NCBI GenBank assembly: GCA_963170055.1
Contig: CAUJGJ010000015.1
Coordinates: 1 to 64,000, forward strand
Source: Halisarca cf. caerulea
Taxonomy: Eukaryota > Porifera > Demospongiae > Chondrillida > Halisarcidae
DNA length: 64,000 nt
Direction of reading: 5' to 3'
Shown here: one piece after another, positions 49,000 through 62,300 of the stretch
Numbering within the stretch: the first letter of the stretch is position 1
How the letters are laid out: every line of letters begins with the position of its first letter
The notes under the pieces: model-generated
Database searches by the model: none
Told to the model about the DNA's origin: nothing
The model's input: only the letters and a program-made list of their open reading frames with translations
Made by a program: the position numbers and the translations under genes

Positions 49000-51900
49000 A
49001 TTCCTAGTGCACACGCATGAAGTTTCTGAAGTGCTGTGGGCGTATTTGTGTAGTGTTGGATATAGTGGTTCTAAGACGAAAATTTGGCACTAGCACCATG
49101 CACATTCCCAGTGCACACGCATGAAGTTTCTGAAGTGCTGTAAGCGTATTTGTGGAGTGTTGGATGTGGTGGTTCTAAGAAAAATATTTGGCACTAGCAC
49201 CACGCACATTCTCAGTGGACACACATGAAGTTTCTGAATTGCTGTGGATGTATTTGTGTAGTGTTGCATATGGTGGTTCTAAGACCAAAATTTGGCACTA
49301 GCACCATGCACATTCCCAGTGCACACGTATGAAGTTTCTGAAGTGCTGTGGGCGTTTTTGTGTAGTATTGGATATGGTGGTTCTAAGACCAATATTTGGC
49401 ACTAGCACCATGCACATTCCCAGTGCACACGCATGAAGTTTCTGAAGTACTGTGGGCGTATTTGTGTAGTGTTGGATATGGTGGTTCTAAGACCAATACT
49501 TGGCACTAGCACCACGCACATTCTCAGTGGACACACATGAAGTTTATGAAGTGCTGTGGGCATATTTGTGTAGTGTTGAATATGGTGGTTCTAAAACCAA
49601 TATTTGGCACTAGCACCACGCACATTTCCAATGGACACACATGAAGTTTCTGAAGTGCTGTGGGCGTTTTTGTGTACTATTGGATATGCTGGTTCTAATA
49701 CAAATATTTGGCATTAGAACCACGCACATTCCCAGTGGAAGCACATTAAGTTTCTGTAGTGCTGTGGGCAAATTTGTGTAGTGTTGGATATGGTGGTTCT
49801 AAGACCAATATTTGGCACTAGCACCACGCACATTCCCAGTGGACACACATGAAGTTTCTGAATTGCTGTGGGTGTATTTATGTAGGGTTGAATATGCTGG
49901 TGCTAAAACCAATAGTTGGCACTAGCACCACGCTCATTCCCAGTGGACACACATGAATTTTCTGAATTGCTGTGGGCGTATTTGTGTAGTGTTGGATATG
50001 GTGGTTCTAATACATAATTTCACACTAGTACCATACACATTCCTAGTGCACACGCATGAAGTTTCTGAAGTGCTGTGGGCGTATTTATGTAGTGTTGGAT
50101 ATGGTGGTTCTAAGACGAAAATTTGGCACTAGCACCATGAACATTCCCAGTGCACACGCATGAAGTTTCTGAAGTGCTGTAAGCGTATTTGTGGAGTGTT
50201 GGATGTGGTGGTTCTAAGAAAAATATTTGGCACTAGCACCACGCACATTCTCAGTGGACACACATGAAGTTTCTGAATTGCTGTGGATGTATTTGTGTAG
50301 TGTTGCATATGGTGGTTCTAAGACCAAAATTTGGCACTAGCACCATGCACATTCCCAGTGCACACGTATGAAGTTTCTGAAGTGCTGTGGGCGTTTTTGT
50401 GTAGTGTTGGATATGGTGGTTCTAAGACCAAAATTTGGCACTAGCACCATGCACATTCCCAGTGCACACGCATGAAGTTTCTGAAGTACTGTGGGCGTAT
50501 TTGTGTAGTGTTGGATATGGTGGTTCTAAGACCAATACTTGGCACTAGCACCACGCACATTCTCAGTGGACACACATGAAGTTTATGAAGTGCTGTGGGC
50601 ATATTTGTGTAGTGTTGAATATGGTGGTTCTAAAACCAATATTTGGCACTAGCACCACGCACATTTCCAATGGACACACATGAAGTTTCTGAAGTGCTGT
50701 GGGCGTTTTTGTGTACTATTGGATATGCTGGTTCTAATACAAATATTTGGCATTAGAACCACGCACATTCCCAGTGGAAGCACATTAAGTTTCTGTAGTG
50801 CTGTGGGCAAATTTGTGTAGTGTTGGATATGGTGGTTCTAAGACCAATATTTGGCACTAGCACCACGCACATTCCCAGTGGACACACATGAAGTTTCTGA
50901 ATTGCTGTGGGTGTATTTATGTAGGGTTGAATATGCTGGTGCTAAAACCAATAGTTGGCACTAGCACCACGCTCATTCCCAGTGGACACACATGAATTTT
51001 CTGAATTGCTGTGGGCGTATTTGTGTAGTGTTGGATATGGTGGTTCTAATACATAATTTCACACTAGTACCATACACATTCCTAGTGCACACGCATGAAG
51101 TTTCTGAAGTGCTGTGGGCGTATTTATGTAGTGTTGGATATGGTGGTTCTAAGGCGAAAATTTGGCACTAGCACCATGAACATTCCCAGTGCACACGCAT
51201 GAAGTTTCTGAAGTGCTGTAAGCGTATTTGTGGAGTGTTGGATGTGGTGGTTCTAAGAAAAATATTTGGCACTAGCACCACGCACATTCTCAGTGGACAC
51301 ACATGAAGTTTCTGAATTGCTGTGGATGTATTTGTGTAGTGTTGCATATGGTGGTTCTAAGACCAAAATTTGGCACTAGCACCATGCACATTCCCAGTGC
51401 ACACGTATGAAGTTTCTGAAGTGCTGTGGGCGTTTTTGTGTAGTGTTGGATATGGTGGTTCTAAGACCAAAATTTGGCACTAGCACCATGCACATTCCCA
51501 GTGCACACGCATGAAGTTTCTGAAGTACTGTGGGTGTATTTGTGTAGTGTTGGATATGGTGGTTCTAAAACCAATATTTGGCAATAGCACCATGCACATT
51601 CCCAGTGGACACGCATGAAGTTTCCGAAGTGCTGTGGGCGTTTTTGTGTACTATTGGATATGCTGGTGCTAATACAAATATTTGGCATTAGAACCACGCA
51701 CATTCCCAGTGGAAGCACATTAAGTATCTGTAGTGCTGTGGGCAAATTTGTGTAGTGTTGGATATGGTGGTTCTCAGACCAATATTTGGCACTAGCACCA
51801 CGCTCATTCCCAGTGGACACACATGAAGTTTCTGAATTGCTGTGGGCGTATTTCTGTAGTGTTGGATATGGTGGTTCAAAGACCAAAATTTGGCACTAGC

Positions 51901-52000
51901 ACCACACACATTCCCAGTGCACACGCATGAAATTTCTAAAGTGCTGTGGGCGTATTTGTGAAGTGTTGGATATGGTGGTTCTAAGACCAATATTTGACAC
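49000..52000 (-). repeat. 1039-bp type B higher-order repeat, about three copies
   Basis: The motif TAAGCGTATTTGTGGAGTG occurs at 49141, 50180 and 51219, each 1039 bp apart (10 monomers minus 1 base). The minus 1 comes from a monomer with AATACATAATTTCACAC, where the related sequence near 48970 has AATACCAAAATTTCACAC. The copies look nearly identical by eye. Confidence 0.82.
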
Positions 52001-52935
52001 TAGCACCACGCACATTCTCAGTGGATATACATGAAGTTTCTGAAGTGCTGTGGACGTATTTGTGTAGTGTTGAATATTCTAGTGCTAAAAACAATATTTG
52101 GCACTAGCACCACGCACATTTCCAATGGACACACATGAAGTTTCTGAAGTGCTGTGAGCGTTTTTGTGTAGTGTTGGATATGGTGGTTCTAAAACCAAAA
52201 TTTGGCACTAGCACCATGCACATTCCCAGTGCACACGCATGACGTTTCTGAAGTACTGTGGGCGTATTTGTGTAGTGTTGGATATGGTGGTTCTAAGACC
52301 AATACTTGGCACTAGCACCACGCACATTCTCAGTGGACACACATGAAGTTCATGAAGTGCTGTGGGCATATTTGTGTAGTGTTAAATATGGTGGTTCTAA
52401 AACCAATAGTTGGCAATAGCACCATGCACATTCCCAGTGGACACGCATGAAGTTTCTGAAGTGCTGTGGGCGTTTTTGTGTACTATTGGATATGCTGGTG
52501 CTAATACAAATATTTGGCATTAGAACCACGCACATTCCCAGTGGAAGCACATTAAGTTTCTGTAGTGCTGTGGGCAAATTTGTGTAGTGTTGGATATGGT
52601 GGTTCTAAGACCAATATTTGGCACTAGCACCACGCACATTCCCAGTGGACACACATGAAGTTTCTGAATTGCTGTGGGTGTATTTATGTAGGGTTGAATA
52701 TGCTGGTGCTAAAACCAATAGTTGGCACTAGCACCACGCTCATTCCCAGTGGACACACATGAATTTTCTGAATTGCTGTGGGCGTATTTGTGTAATGTTG
52801 GATATGCTGGTGCTAATACCAATATTTGGCACTAGCACCACGCACATTCCCAGTGGACACACATTAAATTTCTGAATTGCTGTGGGAGTATTTGTGTAGT
52901 GTTGGATATGCTGGTGCTAAAACCAATATTTGGCA

Positions 52936-55900
52936 CTAGCACCACGCACATTCCCAGTGGACACACATGACCTTTCTGAAGTTCTGTGGGCGTATTTGTG
53001 TAGTGTTGGATATGCTGGTGCTAATACAATATTTAGCACTAGCACCACGCACATTCCCAGTGGGCACACATGACCTTTCTGAAGTGCTGTGGGCGTATTT
53101 GTGTAGTGTTGGATATGCTGGTGCTAATACCAATATTTGGCACTAGCACCACGCACATTCCCGGTGGACACACATGACCTTACTGAAGTGCTGTGGGCGT
53201 ATTTGTGTAGTGTTGGATATGCTGGTGCTAATACCAATATTTGGCACTAGCACCACGCACATTCCCAGTTGACACACATGAAGATTCTTAACTACTGTGG
53301 GCGTATTTGTGTAATGTTGGATATGCTAGTGCTAATACCAATATTTGGCACTAGCACCACGCACATTCCCAGTGGACACACATGACCTTTCAGAAGTCCT
53401 GTGGGCGTATTTGTGTAGTGTTGGATATGCTGGTGCTAATACCAATATTTGGCACTAGCGCGACGCACATTCCCAGTACACACACATGACCTTACTGAAG
53501 TGCTGTGGGCGTATTTGTGTAGTGTTGGATATGCTGGTGCTAATACCAATATTTAGCACTAGCACCACGCACATTCCCAGTGGACACACATGAAGATTCT
53601 TAACTACTGTGGGCGTATTTGTGTAATGTTGGATATGCTGGTGCTAATACCAATATTTGGCACTAGCACCACGCACATTCCCAGTGGACACACATTAAGT
53701 TTCTGAAGTGCTGTGGGCGTATTTGTGTAGTGTTGGATATGCTGGTGCTAAAACCAATATTTGGCACTAGCACCACGCACATTCCCAGTGGGCACACATG
53801 ACCTTTCTGAAGTGCTGTGGGCGTATTTGTGTAGTGTAGGATATGCTGGTGCTAATACCAATATTTGGCACTAGCCCCACGCACATTCCCAGTGGACACA
53901 CATGACCTTACTGAAGTGCTGTGGGCGTATTTGTGTAGTGTTGGATATGCTGGTGCTAATACCAATATTTGGCACTAGCACCACACACATTCCCAGTTGA
54001 CACACATGATGATTCTTAACTACTGTGGGCGTATTTGTGTAATGTTGGATATACTGGTGCTAATACCAATATTTGGCACTAGCACAACGCACATTCCCAG
54101 TGGACACACATGACCTTTCTGAAGTGCTGTGGGCGTATTTGTGTAGTGTTGGATATGCTGTTGCTAATACCAATATTTGGCACTAGCACCACGCACATTC
54201 CCAGTGGACACACATGACCTTTCTGAAGTACTGTGGGCGTATTTGTGTAGTGTTGGATATGGTGGTGCTAATACCAATATTTGACACTAGCACCACGCAC
54301 ATTCCCAGTGGACACACATGACCTTTCTGAAGTGCTGTGGGCGTATTTGTGTAGTGTTGGATATGCTGGTGCTAATACCAATATTTGGCACTAGCGCGAC
54401 GCACATTCCCAGTGGACACACATGACCTTACTGAAGTGCTGTGGGCGTATTTGTGTAGTGTTGGATATGGTGGTGCTAATACCAATATTTGGCACTAGCA
54501 CCACGCACATTCCCAGTGGACACACATGACCTTTCTGAAGTGCTGCTGGCGTATTTGTGTAGTGTTGGATATGCTGGTGCTAATACCAATATTTGGCACT
54601 AGCACCACGCACATTCCCAGTGGACACACATGACCTTTCTGAAGTGCTGTGGGCGTATTTGTGTAGTGTTGGATATGCTGGTGCTAATACCAATATTTGC
54701 CACTAGCACCACGCACATTCCCAGTGGACTAACATGAAGTTTCTGAAGTGCTGTGGGCGTATTTGTGTAGTGTTGGATATGCTGGTGCTAATACCAATAT
54801 TTGGCACTAGCACCACGCACATTCCCAGTGGGTACACATGACCTTTCTTAGGTGCTGTGGGCGTATTTGTGTAGTGTTGGATATGCTGGTGCTAATACCA
54901 ATATTTGGCACTAGCACCACGCACATTCCCAGTGGACACACATGACCTTACTGAAGTGCTGTGGGCGTATTTGTGTAGTGTTGGATATGCTGGTGCTAAT
55001 ACCAATATTTGGCACTAGCCCCACGCACATTACCGGCTGACACACATGAAGTTTCTGAAGTGCTGTGGGCGTATTTGTGTAGTTTTGGATATGCTGGTGC
55101 TAATACCAATATTTGGCACTAGCGCGACGCACATTCCCAGTGGACACACATGACCTTACTGAAGTTCTGTGGGCGTATTTGTGTAGTGTTGGATATGCTG
55201 GTGCTAATACAATATTTAGCACTAGCACCACGCACATTCCCAGTGGGCACACATGACCTTTCTGAAGTGCTGTGGGCGTATTTGTGTAGTGTTGGATATG
55301 CTGGTGCTAATACCAATATTTGGCACTAGCACCACGCACATTCCCGGTGGACACACATGACCTTACTGAAGTGCTGTGGGCGTATTTGTGTAGTGTTGGA
55401 TATGCTGGTGCTAATACCAATATTTGGCACTAGCACCACGCACATTCCCAGTTGACACACATGAAGATTCTTAACTACTGTGGGCGTATTTGTGTAATGT
55501 TGGATATGCTAGTGCTAATACCAATATTTGGCACTAGCACCACGCACATTCCCAGTGGACACACATGACCTTTCAGAAGTCCTGTGGGCGTATTTGTGTA
55601 GTGTTGGATATGCTGGTGCTAATACCAATATTTGGCACTAGCGCGACGCACATTCCCAGTGGACACACATGACCTTACTGAAGTGCTGTGGGCGTATTTG
55701 TGTAGTGTTGGATATGCTGGTGCTAATACCAATATTTAGCACTAGCACCACGCACATTCCCAGTGGACACACATGAAGATTCTTAACTACTGTGGGCGTA
55801 TTTGTGTAATGTTGGATATGCTGGTGCTAATACCAATATTTGGCACTAGCACCACGCACATTCCCAGTGGACACACATTAAGTTTCTGAAGTGCTGTGGG

Positions 55901-57303
55901 CGTATTTGTGTAGTGTTGGATATGCTGGTGCTAAAACCAATATTTGGCACTAGCACCACGCACATTCCCAGTGGGCACACATGACCTTTCTGAAGTGCTG
56001 TGGGCGTATTTGTGTAGTGTAGGATATGCTGGTGCTAATACCAATATTTGGCACTAGCCCCACGCACATTCCCAGTGGACACACATGACCTTACTGAAGT
56101 GCTGTGGGCGTATTTGTGTAGTGTTGGATATGCTGGTGCTAATACCAATATTTGGCACTAGCACCACACACATTCCCAGTTGACACACATGATGATTCTT
56201 AACTACTGTGGGCGTATTTGTGTAATGTTGGATATACTGGTGCTAATACCAATATTTGGCACTAGCACAACGCACATTCCCAGTGGACACACATGACCTT
56301 TCTGAAGTGCTGTGGGCGTATTTGTGTAGTGTTGGATATGCTGTTGCTAATACCAATATTTGGCACTAGCACCACGCACATTCCCAGTGGACACACATGA
56401 CCTTTCTGAAGTACTGTGGGCGTATTTGTGTAGTGTTGGATATGGTGGTGCTAATACCAATATTTGACACTAGCACCACGCACATTCCCAGTGGACACAC
56501 ATGACCTTTCTGAAGTGCTGTGGGCGTATTTGTGTAGTGTTGGATATGCTGGTGCTAATACCAATATTTGGCACTAGCGCGACGCACATTCCCAGTGGAC
56601 ACACATGACCTTACTGAAGTGCTGTGGGCGTATTTGTGTAGTGTTGGATATGGTGGTGCTAATACCAATATTTGGCACTAGCACCACGCACATTCCCAGT
56701 GGACACACATGACCTTTCTGAAGTGCTGCTGGCGTATTTGTGTAGTGTTGGATATGCTGGTGCTAATACCAATATTTGGCACTAGCACCACGCACATTCC
56801 CAGTGGACACACATGACCTTTCTGAAGTGCTGTGGGCGTATTTGTGTAGTGTTGGATATGCTGGTGCTAATACCAATATTTGCCACTAGCACCACGCACA
56901 TTCCCAGTGGACTAACATGAAGTTTCTGAAGTGCTGTGGGCGTATTTGTGTAGTGTTGGATATGCTGGTGCTAATACCAATATTTGGCACTAGCACCACG
57001 CACATTCCCAGTGGGTACACATGACCTTTCTTAGGTGCTGTGGGCGTATTTGTGTAGTGTTGGATATGCTGGTGCTAATACCAATATTTGGCACTAGCAC
57101 CACGCACATTCCCAGTGGACACACATGACCTTACTGAAGTGCTGTGGGCGTATTTGTGTAGTGTTGGATATGCTGGTGCTAATACCAATATTTGGCACTA
57201 GCCCCACGCACATTACCGGCTGACACACATGAAGTTTCTGAAGTGCTGTGGGCGTATTTGTGTAGTTTTGGATATGCTGGTGCTAATACCAATATTTGGC
57301 ACT
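52936..57303 (-). repeat. 2183-bp higher-order repeat, two adjacent copies
   Basis: The 103-bp monomer GCTAATACAATATTTAGCAC occurs near 53020 and 55203. The CATGATGATTCTTAAC variant occurs near 54005 and 56188, and the CATTACCGGCTGACAC variant near 55030 and 57213. All are 2183 bp apart (21 monomers minus 1). I see only a few differences between the copies, for example CCCAGTACACAC at about 53474 versus CCCAGTGGACAC in the second copy. The duplication is recent. Confidence 0.88.
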
Positions 57304-58249
57304 AGCGCGACGCACATTCCCAGTGGACACACATGACCTTACTGAAGTGCTGTGGGCGTATTTGTGCAGTGTTGGATATGGTGGTGCTAATACCAATATT
57401 TGGCACTAGCACCACGCACATTCCCAGTGGACACACATGAAGATTCTTAACTACTGTGGGCGTATTTGTGTAATGTTGGATATGCTGGTGCTAATACCAA
57501 TATTTGGCACTAGCACCACGCACATTCCCAGTGGACACACATTAAGTTTCTGAAGTGCTGTGGGCGTATTTGTGTAGTGTTGGATATGCTGGTGCTAAAA
57601 CCAATATTTGGCACTAGCACCACGCACATTCCCAGTGGACACACATGACCTTTCTGAAGTACTGTGGGCGTATTTGTGTAGTGTTGGATATGCTGGTGCT
57701 AATACAATATTTGGCACTAGCACCACGCACATTCCCAGTGGGAACACATGACCTTTCTGAAGTGCTGTGGGCGTATTTGTGTAGTGTTGGATATGCTGGT
57801 GCTAATACCAATATTTGGCACTAGCACCACGCACATTCCCAGTGGACACACATGACCTTACTGAAGTGCTGTGGGCGTATTTGTGTAGTGTTGGATATGC
57901 TGGTGCTAATACCAATATTTGGCACTAACACCACGCAAATTCCCAGTGGACACACATGACCTTACTGAAGTGCTGTGGGCGTATTTGTGTAGTGTTGGAT
58001 ATGCTGGTGCTAATACCAATATTTGGCACTAGCCCCACGCACATTCCCGGTGGACACACATGAAGTTTCTGAAGTGCTGTGGGCGTATTTGTGTAGTGTT
58101 GGATATGCTGGTGCTAATACCAATATTTAGCAGTAGCACCACGTACATTCCCAGTGGACACACATGAAGATTCTTAACTACTGTGGGCGTATTTGTGTAG
58201 TGTTGGATATGCTGGTGCTAATACCAATATTTGGCACTAGCACCACGCA

Positions 58250-59230
58250 CATTCCCAGTGGACACACATGACCTTTCTGAAGTACTGTGGGCGTATTTGT
58301 GTAGTGTTGGATATGCTGGTGCTAATACCAATATTTGGCACTAGCCCCACGCACATTACCGGCTGACACACATGAAGTTTCTGAAGTGCTGTGGGCGTAT
58401 TTGTGTAGTGTTGGATATCCTGGTGCTAATACCAATATTTGGCACTAGCACCACGCACATTCCCAGTGGACACACATGACCTTTCTGAAGTGCTGTGGGC
58501 GTATTTGTGTAGTGTTGGATATGCTGGTGCTAATACCAATATTTGGCACTAGCGCGACGCACATTCCCAGTGGACACACATGACCTTACTGAAGTGCTGT
58601 GGGCGTATTTGTGTAGTGTTGGATATGGTGGTGCTAATACCAATATTTGGCACTAGCACCACGCACATTCCCAGTGGACACACATGAAGATTCTTAACTA
58701 CTGTGGGCGTATTTGTGTAGTGTTGGATATGCTGGTGCTAATACCAATATTTGGCACTAGCACCACGCACATTCCCAGTGGACACACATGACCTTTCTGA
58801 AGTACTGTGGGCGTATTTGTGTAGTGTTGGATATGCTGGTGCTAATACCAATATTTGGCACTAGCCCCACGCACATTACCGGCTGACACACATGAAGTTT
58901 CTGAAGTGCTGTGGGCGTATTTGTGTAGTGTTGGATATCCTGGTGCTAATACCAATATTTGGCACTAGCACCACGCACATTCCCAGTGGACACACATGAC
59001 CTTTCTGAAGTGCTGTGGGCGTATTTGTGTAGTGTTGGATATGCTGGTGCTAATACCAATATTTGGCACTAGCGCGACGCACATTCCCAGTGGACACACA
59101 TGACCTTACTGAAGTGCTGTGGGCGTATTTGTGTAGTGTTGGATATGGTGGTGCTAATACCAATATTTGGCACTAGCACCACGCACATTCCCAGTGGACA
59201 CACATGAAGATTCTTAACTACTGTGGGCGT
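58250..59230 (-). repeat. 520-bp pentamer duplication
   Basis: The private variant TTGGATATCCTGGTGC lies at 58411 and at 58931, exactly 520 bp apart. The surrounding five monomers match in order, including the CCGGCTGACAC monomer and the GCGCGACGCAC monomer. Confidence 0.85.
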
Positions 59231-59380
59231 ATTTGTGTAATGTTGGATATGCTGGTGCTAATACCAATATTTGGCACTAGCACCACGCACATTCCCAGTG
59301 GACACACATTAAGTTTCTGAAGTGCTGTGGGCGTATTTTTGTAGTGTTGGATATGCTGGTGCTAAAACCAATATTTGGCA

Positions 59381-62300
59381 CTAGCACCACGCACATTCCC
59401 AGTGGACACACATGACCTTTCTGAAGTACTGTGGGCGTATTTGTGTAGTGTTGGATATGCTAGTGCTAATACAATATTTGGAACTAGCACCACGCACATT
59501 CCCAGTGGGCACACATGACCTTTCTGAAGTGCTGTGGGCGTATTTGTGTAGTGTTGGATATGCTCGTGCTAATACCAATATTTGGCACTAGCACCACGCA
59601 CATTCCCAGTGGACACACATGACCTTACTGAAGTGCTGTGGGCGTATTTGTGTAGTGTTGGATATGCTGGTGCTAATACCAATATTTGGCACTAGCACCA
59701 CGCACATTCCCAGTGGACACACATGACCTTACTGAAGTGCTGTGGGCGTATTTGTGTAGTGTTGGATATGGTGGTGCTAATACCAATATTTGGCACTAGC
59801 ACCACGTACATTCCCAGTGGACACACATGACCTTTCTGAAGTACTGTGGGCGTATTTGTGTAGTGTTGGATATGGTGGTGCTAATACCAATATTTAGCAC
59901 TAGCACCACGCACATTCCCAGTGGACACACATGACCTTTCTGAAGTGCTGTGGGCGTATTTGTGTAGTGTTGGATATGCTGGTGCTAATACCAATATTTG
60001 GCACTAGCACCACGCACATTCCCTGTGGACACACATGAAATTTTTTAAGTGCTGTGGGCGTATTTGTGTAGTGTTGGATATGCTGGTGCTAATACCAATA
60101 TTTGGCACTAGCCCCACGCACATTCCCGGTGGACACACATGAAGTTTCTGAAGTGCTGTGGGCGTATTTGTGTAGTGTTGGATATGCTGGTGCTAATACC
60201 AATATTTTGCACTAGCACCACGCACATTCCCAGTGGACACACATGAAGATTCTTAAATACTGTGGGCGTATTTGTGTAGTGTTGGATATGCTGGTGCTAA
60301 TACCAATATTTGGCACTAGCACCACGCACATTCCCAGTGGACACACATGACCTTTCTGAAGTACTGTGGGCGTATTTGTGTAGTGTTGGATATGCTGGTG
60401 CTAATACCAATATTTGGCACTAGCACTACGCACATTCCCAGTGGACACACATGACCTTTCTGAAGTGCTGTGGGCGTATTTGTGTAGTGTTGGATATGCT
60501 GGTGCTAATACCAATATTTGGCACTAGCACCACGCACATTACCGGCTGACACACATGAAGTTTCTGAAGTGCTGTGGGCGTATTTGTGTAGTTTTGGATA
60601 TGCTGGTGCTAATACCAATATTTGGCACTAGCGCGACGCACATTCCCAGTGGACACACATGACCTTACTGAAGTGCTGTGGGCGTATTTGTGTAGTGTTG
60701 GATATGGTGGTGCTAATACCAATATTTGGCACTAGCACCACGCACATTCCCAGTGGACACACATGAAGATTCTTAACTACTGTGGGCGTATTTGTGTAAT
60801 GTTGGATATGCTGGTGCTAATACCAATATTTGGCACTAGCACCACGCACATTCCCAGTGGACACACATTAAGTTTCTGAAGTGCTGTGGGCGTATTTGTG
60901 TAGTGTTGGATATGCTGGTGCTAAAACCAATATTTGGCACTAGCACCACGCACATTCCCAGTGGACACACATGACCTTTCTGAAGTACTGTGGGCGTATT
61001 TGTGTAGTGTTGGATATGCTGGTGCTAATACAATATTTGGCACTAGCACCACGCACATTCCCAGTGGGAACACATGACCTTTCTGAAGTGCTGTGGGCGT
61101 ATTTGTGTAGTGTTGGATATGCTGGTGCTAATACCAATATTTGGCACTAGCACCACGCACATTCCCAGTGGACACACATGACCTTACTGAAGTGCTGTGG
61201 GCGTATTTGTGTAGTGTTGGATATGCTGGTGCTAATACCAATATTTGGCACTAGCACCACGCAAATTCCCAGTGGACACACATGACCTTACTGAAGTGCT
61301 GTGGGCGTATTTGTGTAGTGTTGGATATGCTGGTGCTAATACCAATATTTGGCACTAGCCCCACGCACATTCCCGGTGGACCCACATGAAGTTTCTGAAG
61401 TGCTGTGGGCGTATTTGTGTAGTGTTGGATATGCTGGTGCTAATACCAATATTTAGCAGTAGCACCACGTACATTCCCAGTGGACACACATGAAGATTCT
61501 TAACTACTGTGGGCGTATTTGTGTAGTGTTGGATATGCTGGTGCTAATACCAATATTTGGCACTAGCACCACGCACATTCCCAGTGGACACACATGACCT
61601 TTCTGAAGTACTGTGGGCGTATTTGTGTAGTGTTGGATATGCTGGTGCTAATACCAATATTTGGCACTAGCACCACGCACATTACCGGCTGACACACATG
61701 AAGTTTCTGAAGTGCTGTGGGCGTATTTGTGTAGTGTTGGATATGCTGGTGCTAATACCAATATTTGGCACTAGCACCACGCACATTCCCAGTGGACACA
61801 CATGACCTTTCTGAAGTGCTGTGGGCGTATTTGTGTAGTGTTGGATATGGTGGTGCTAATACCAATATTTGGCACTAGCACCACGCACATTCCCAGTGGA
61901 CACACATGAAGATTCTTAACTACTGTGGGCGTATTTGTGTAATGTTGGATATGCTGGTGCTAATACCAATATTTGGCACTAGCACCACGCACATTCCCAG
62001 TGGACACACATGACCTTACTGAAGTGCTGTGGGCGTATTTGTGTAGTGTTGGATATGCTGGTGCTAAAACCAATATTTGGCACTAGCACCACGCACATTC
62101 CCAGTGGACACACATGAAGATTCTTAACTACTGTGGGCGTATTTGTGTAATGTTGGATATGCTGGTGCTAATACCAATATTTGGCACTAGCACCACGCAC
62201 ATTCCCAGTGGACACACATTAAGTTTCTGAAGTGCTGTGGGCGTATTTGTGTAGTGTTGGATATGCTGGTGCTAAAACCAATATTTGGCACTAGCACCAC

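Larger units (their letters stand above)
44253..52789 (-). repeat. Right arm, inner zone: type B monomers
   Basis: Type B features in reverse complement dominate: GGTGGTTCTAAGACC, CACCATGCACATTCCCAGTG, GCACACGCATGAAG, ATTCTCAGTGG and GGGCAAATTTGTG. The first 1.7 kb is collinear with the reversed left arm end. The zone ends at about 52790, where GCTGGTGCTAATACC monomers take over. Confidence 0.88.
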
